A stretch of DNA of 41,271 nucleotides, from contig CANQBR010000012.1 of the NCBI GenBank assembly GCA_947589605.1, forward strand, positions 1 through 41,271, written 5' to 3'. The stretch comes from an uncultured Phascolarctobacterium sp. Lineage in GTDB: Bacteria > Bacillota > Negativicutes > Acidaminococcales > Acidaminococcaceae. Both the position numbers and the translations under genes were made by a program. This document shows positions 39,767-41,271 of this stretch, in pieces (positions within the stretch are counted from its first letter, which is position 1; the number at the start of each line of letters is the position of its first letter). The notes below the pieces were generated by a model. That model was not told where the DNA came from and made no database searches. It saw nothing but the letters and a program-made list of their open reading frames with translations.

Positions 39767-39840
39767 TGGAGCGGGCGATGGGAATCGAACCCACAACATC
39801 AGCTTGGAAGGCTGGAGTTTTACCACTAAACTACGCCCGC
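39767..39840 (-). tRNA. tRNA-Gly (anticodon UCC)
   Basis: A 74-nt cloverleaf. Acceptor GCGGGCG pairs with CGCCCGC; the anticodon loop CTTCCAA gives UCC, reading GGA/GGG. The T-arm is GTGGG-TTCGATT-CCCAT, and CCA is encoded. Only 3 nt separate it from tRNA-Arg. Confidence 0.93.
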
Positions 39841-39890
39841 ATCTTTTTTGCCCGAGGCCGCTCATCCTACGGCGGGAGCCCCGAACTATG

Positions 39891-39967
39891 TGGTCGGAGC
39901 GGCAGGATTTGAACCTGCGACCCCCTGCTCCCAAGGCAGGTGCTCTACCAACCTGAGCCACGCCCCG
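39891..39967 (-). tRNA. tRNA-Pro (anticodon UGG)
   Basis: A 77-nt cloverleaf. Acceptor CGGGGCG pairs with CGCTCCG; the anticodon loop CTTGGGA gives UGG. The T-arm is GCAGG-TTCAAAT-CCTGC, and CCA is encoded. It is the first tRNA after the promoter at 39980-40008. Confidence 0.93.
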
Positions 39968-39979
39968 AACAACAGTGTT

Positions 39980-40008
39980 ATTATATCTGTTTTTCGGCGG
40001 CAAGTCAA
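39980..40008 (-). promoter_or_regulatory. Promoter of the Pro-Gly-Arg tRNA operon
   Basis: TTGACT (40008-40003), a 17-nt spacer and a perfect TATAAT (39985-39980) lie on the minus strand about 13 nt before tRNA-Pro. Confidence 0.85.
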
Positions 40009-40108
40009 GACCCGCCGCCTTCTAAAATGGGCCGCAGGGCCCGAGCCTGCCCCGCTTTTTCGTTTATGCTCGCCGCACTTATATTAGGGAAGATTTCAAA
40101 AAGCGACC

Positions 40109-40864
40109 TCAGCGAAAGCGGCAGCCTTCCTGCCGGGCGTCGGTGAAAACGGTGTCGGCGATGACCGCCTCTCTCAGATCTGTTTTATAAAGAGAAGCAC
40201 GGCTGAAGTCCGCCTCGTCCAGCCGGGCCTGCCTAAGATCGGCCCCGCTCAAACGAGCTTTGCTCAAATTTGCCTGCTCTAAGTCTGCGCTCCTCATAGA
40301 GGCCCCCGCAAGATCGGCCCCGACGAAGAGGGCGTGTTTAAGAGCCGCTTTTTCAAGCCACGCAAATGAGAGCTCTGCTCCCTCCCATTTGGAATAATCG
40401 GCGCTCACGCCCTCTAAGGCTGCTTCTTGTGCTTTGCAATGACTCAAGTCGGCGTTTAAAAATTTGGCGCCGCCCATTTGGGCCCGCTCTAATTTTGCTC
40501 CTCTTAAGTCGGCATTGGTGAAGTCGGCCTGCCTAGCCTCCGCCAGCCTCAGGTCGGCCCCTCGCAGGTCCGCCCCCCGCAGGCTCGTCTTAAAAAGAAA
40601 AGCCTGAGTGAGAATGGCGGCACTCAGGTCGGCTCCGTCCAAGCGGGCGCCGCTGAGTCGCGCTTCCGTGAAGTCGCAGCCGCCGAAGTCTCGCCCCTTC
40701 AGGTCCAGCCCGGAGAGGTCGGCCCCGGAGAGATCGGCGCCTCTGCAATCGAGCCCTGCTTTGGCCCGTTCCAAGGCGGCATTGTCGTAAGCTCCCGCCC
40801 GCAGGACGGGAGCCAAGCTCAAAAACACTATGGTCAACGCAAAAAGTTTATAAGCTATCTTCAT
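40109..40864 (-). CDS. Exported pentapeptide-repeat protein
   Basis: The 251-residue protein has a signal peptide (about 1-24, ending LRAGA). About 40 consecutive A(D/N)LXX pentapeptides follow (for example GADLSGADLSGLDLKG, ADLRGADLRLAEA), running from about residue 36 to the C-terminus. Such repeats fold as a right-handed quadrilateral beta-helix. Cytosolic members such as Qnr and MfpA mimic DNA; an exported one must act in the periplasm or cell envelope, and its function is unknown. Three to four cysteines lie in the repeat. The ribosome-binding site is weak (GCGACAGAT). It follows the HAD gene by 46 nt, so co-transcription is likely. Confidence 0.85.
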   Translation of the reverse strand: MKIAYKLFALTIVFLSLAPVLRAGAYDNAALERAKAGLDCRGADLSGADLSGLDLKGRDFGGCDFTEARLSGARLDGADLSAAILTQAFLFKTSLRGADLRGADLRLAEARQADFTNADLRGAKLERAQMGGAKFLNADLSHCKAQEAALEGVSADYSKWEGAELSFAWLEKAALKHALFVGADLAGASMRSADLEQANLSKARLSGADLRQARLDEADFSRASLYKTDLREAVIADTVFTDARQEGCRFR

Positions 40865-40910
40865 GATCTGTCGCTGTTCGCTCTCGCAAAAATTTTATCT
40901 GAGCCTCGTC

Positions 40911-41271
40911 TCAGTCGTCGTCCTCTTCTTCGATGAGGCGGACGAAGTCTTGAGGCTGGGGCGGCAAAGTCTCCATGATACGCCAGGGCCTGATGGTGTC
41001 GAAAGCTTTTTCTTCGTAGCCCGACCCGTGCAAAAGGATGAGGCAGCGGGCCCCGATGGCCCGGGCACAGAGAGCATCGTTGGGAGTGTCGCCGATGACG
41101 ATCACATCATCCGGCGTCAAAAAAGGATCGGCCCCGTAGAGGACCTGCCAAGCATTTTTGGCCACTTCTTCCCGCCGGGGGCTGATGTCGCCGTAAAAAT
41201 TCTTTGCGCCGGCGAAATAGGACCAGAGGCCGTAGTGCTGCAGTTTCAAAGCGGCGGCGGCTTCGATGTTG
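40911..41271 (-). CDS. HAD-superfamily hydrolase (C-terminal part; runs off the window edge)
   Basis: The visible 120 residues start inside the cap or core region (NIEAAAALKLQHYGLWSYF) and contain HAD motif IV, VIVIGDTPNDALCARAIGA, with its acidic pair. Before this an AKNAWQVLYGADPFLTPDD segment is seen. The pattern suits phosphoglycolate phosphatase-like HAD enzymes that remove phosphate from small metabolites. It ends in an acidic tail (IEEEDDD). The catalytic nucleophile (motif I) lies beyond the right edge, so activity and substrate cannot be judged. Confidence 0.8.
   Translation of the reverse strand, partial: NIEAAAALKLQHYGLWSYFAGAKNFYGDISPRREEVAKNAWQVLYGADPFLTPDDVIVIGDTPNDALCARAIGARCLILLHGSGYEEKAFDTIRPWRIMETLPPQPQDFVRLIEEEDDD

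Overview
The window reads as chromosomal DNA of a GC-rich diderm Firmicute, most likely class Negativicutes. The evidence is a porin with an S-layer-homology (SLH) anchor and an LptA/OstA-like LPS-export protein, next to Firmicute-type FabK, LexA, AGCS transporter and a tandem glycine riboswitch. A dnaG-rpoD pair, dnaE, rnpB and four tRNAs mark it as core chromosome. I cannot name the genus. Nearly all genes lie on the minus strand; only the LptA-like gene, lexA and a mocA-like gene are on plus.

Layout, left to right. At 1-6.1 kb are the 5' part of rnpB, fabK, an EF-G paralogue with an altered GTPase P-loop, a toxin-antitoxin locus whose toxin is frameshifted, and an SLH porin. At 6.1-11.5 kb are a DUF4926 gene with a broken partner, then the operon etfB-etfA-pyk-unknown. 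EtfA carries a fused two-cluster ferredoxin. At 11.5-19.6 kb are dnaE, a sodium:solute symporter, an orphan RelB/DinJ-type antitoxin and a class II UvrA-like ATPase. At 19.8-25.3 kb are a CAU tRNA, rpoD, dnaG, the LptA-like gene and lexA. At 25.4-27.2 kb is an alanine/glycine:cation symporter behind a tandem glycine riboswitch with a visible terminator.

From 27.3 to 39.3 kb lies a molybdenum locus: moaC, a MOSC-MogA fusion, modB, modC, modA, a MoeA-like protein and a ModE-like regulator in one overlapping operon. Upstream are moaA, a three-subunit xanthine-dehydrogenase-type hydroxylase, a divergent mocA-like cytidylyltransferase gene and a xanthine/uracil permease. Together they could import molybdate, build and finish the cofactor, and use it to oxidise an imported purine. 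MPT synthase (moaD/moaE) is not in the window. The last part holds a Pro-Gly-Arg tRNA operon, an exported pentapeptide-repeat protein and a partial HAD phosphatase.

The least ordinary signals are the frameshifted toxin, the EF-G paralogue lacking two GTPase residues, the Q-loop-deficient ModC, the unknown protein coupled to pyruvate kinase, and a family of short inverted and heptameric repeats shared by distant intergenic regions. I did not find a clear, complete, undescribed defence or mobile system.
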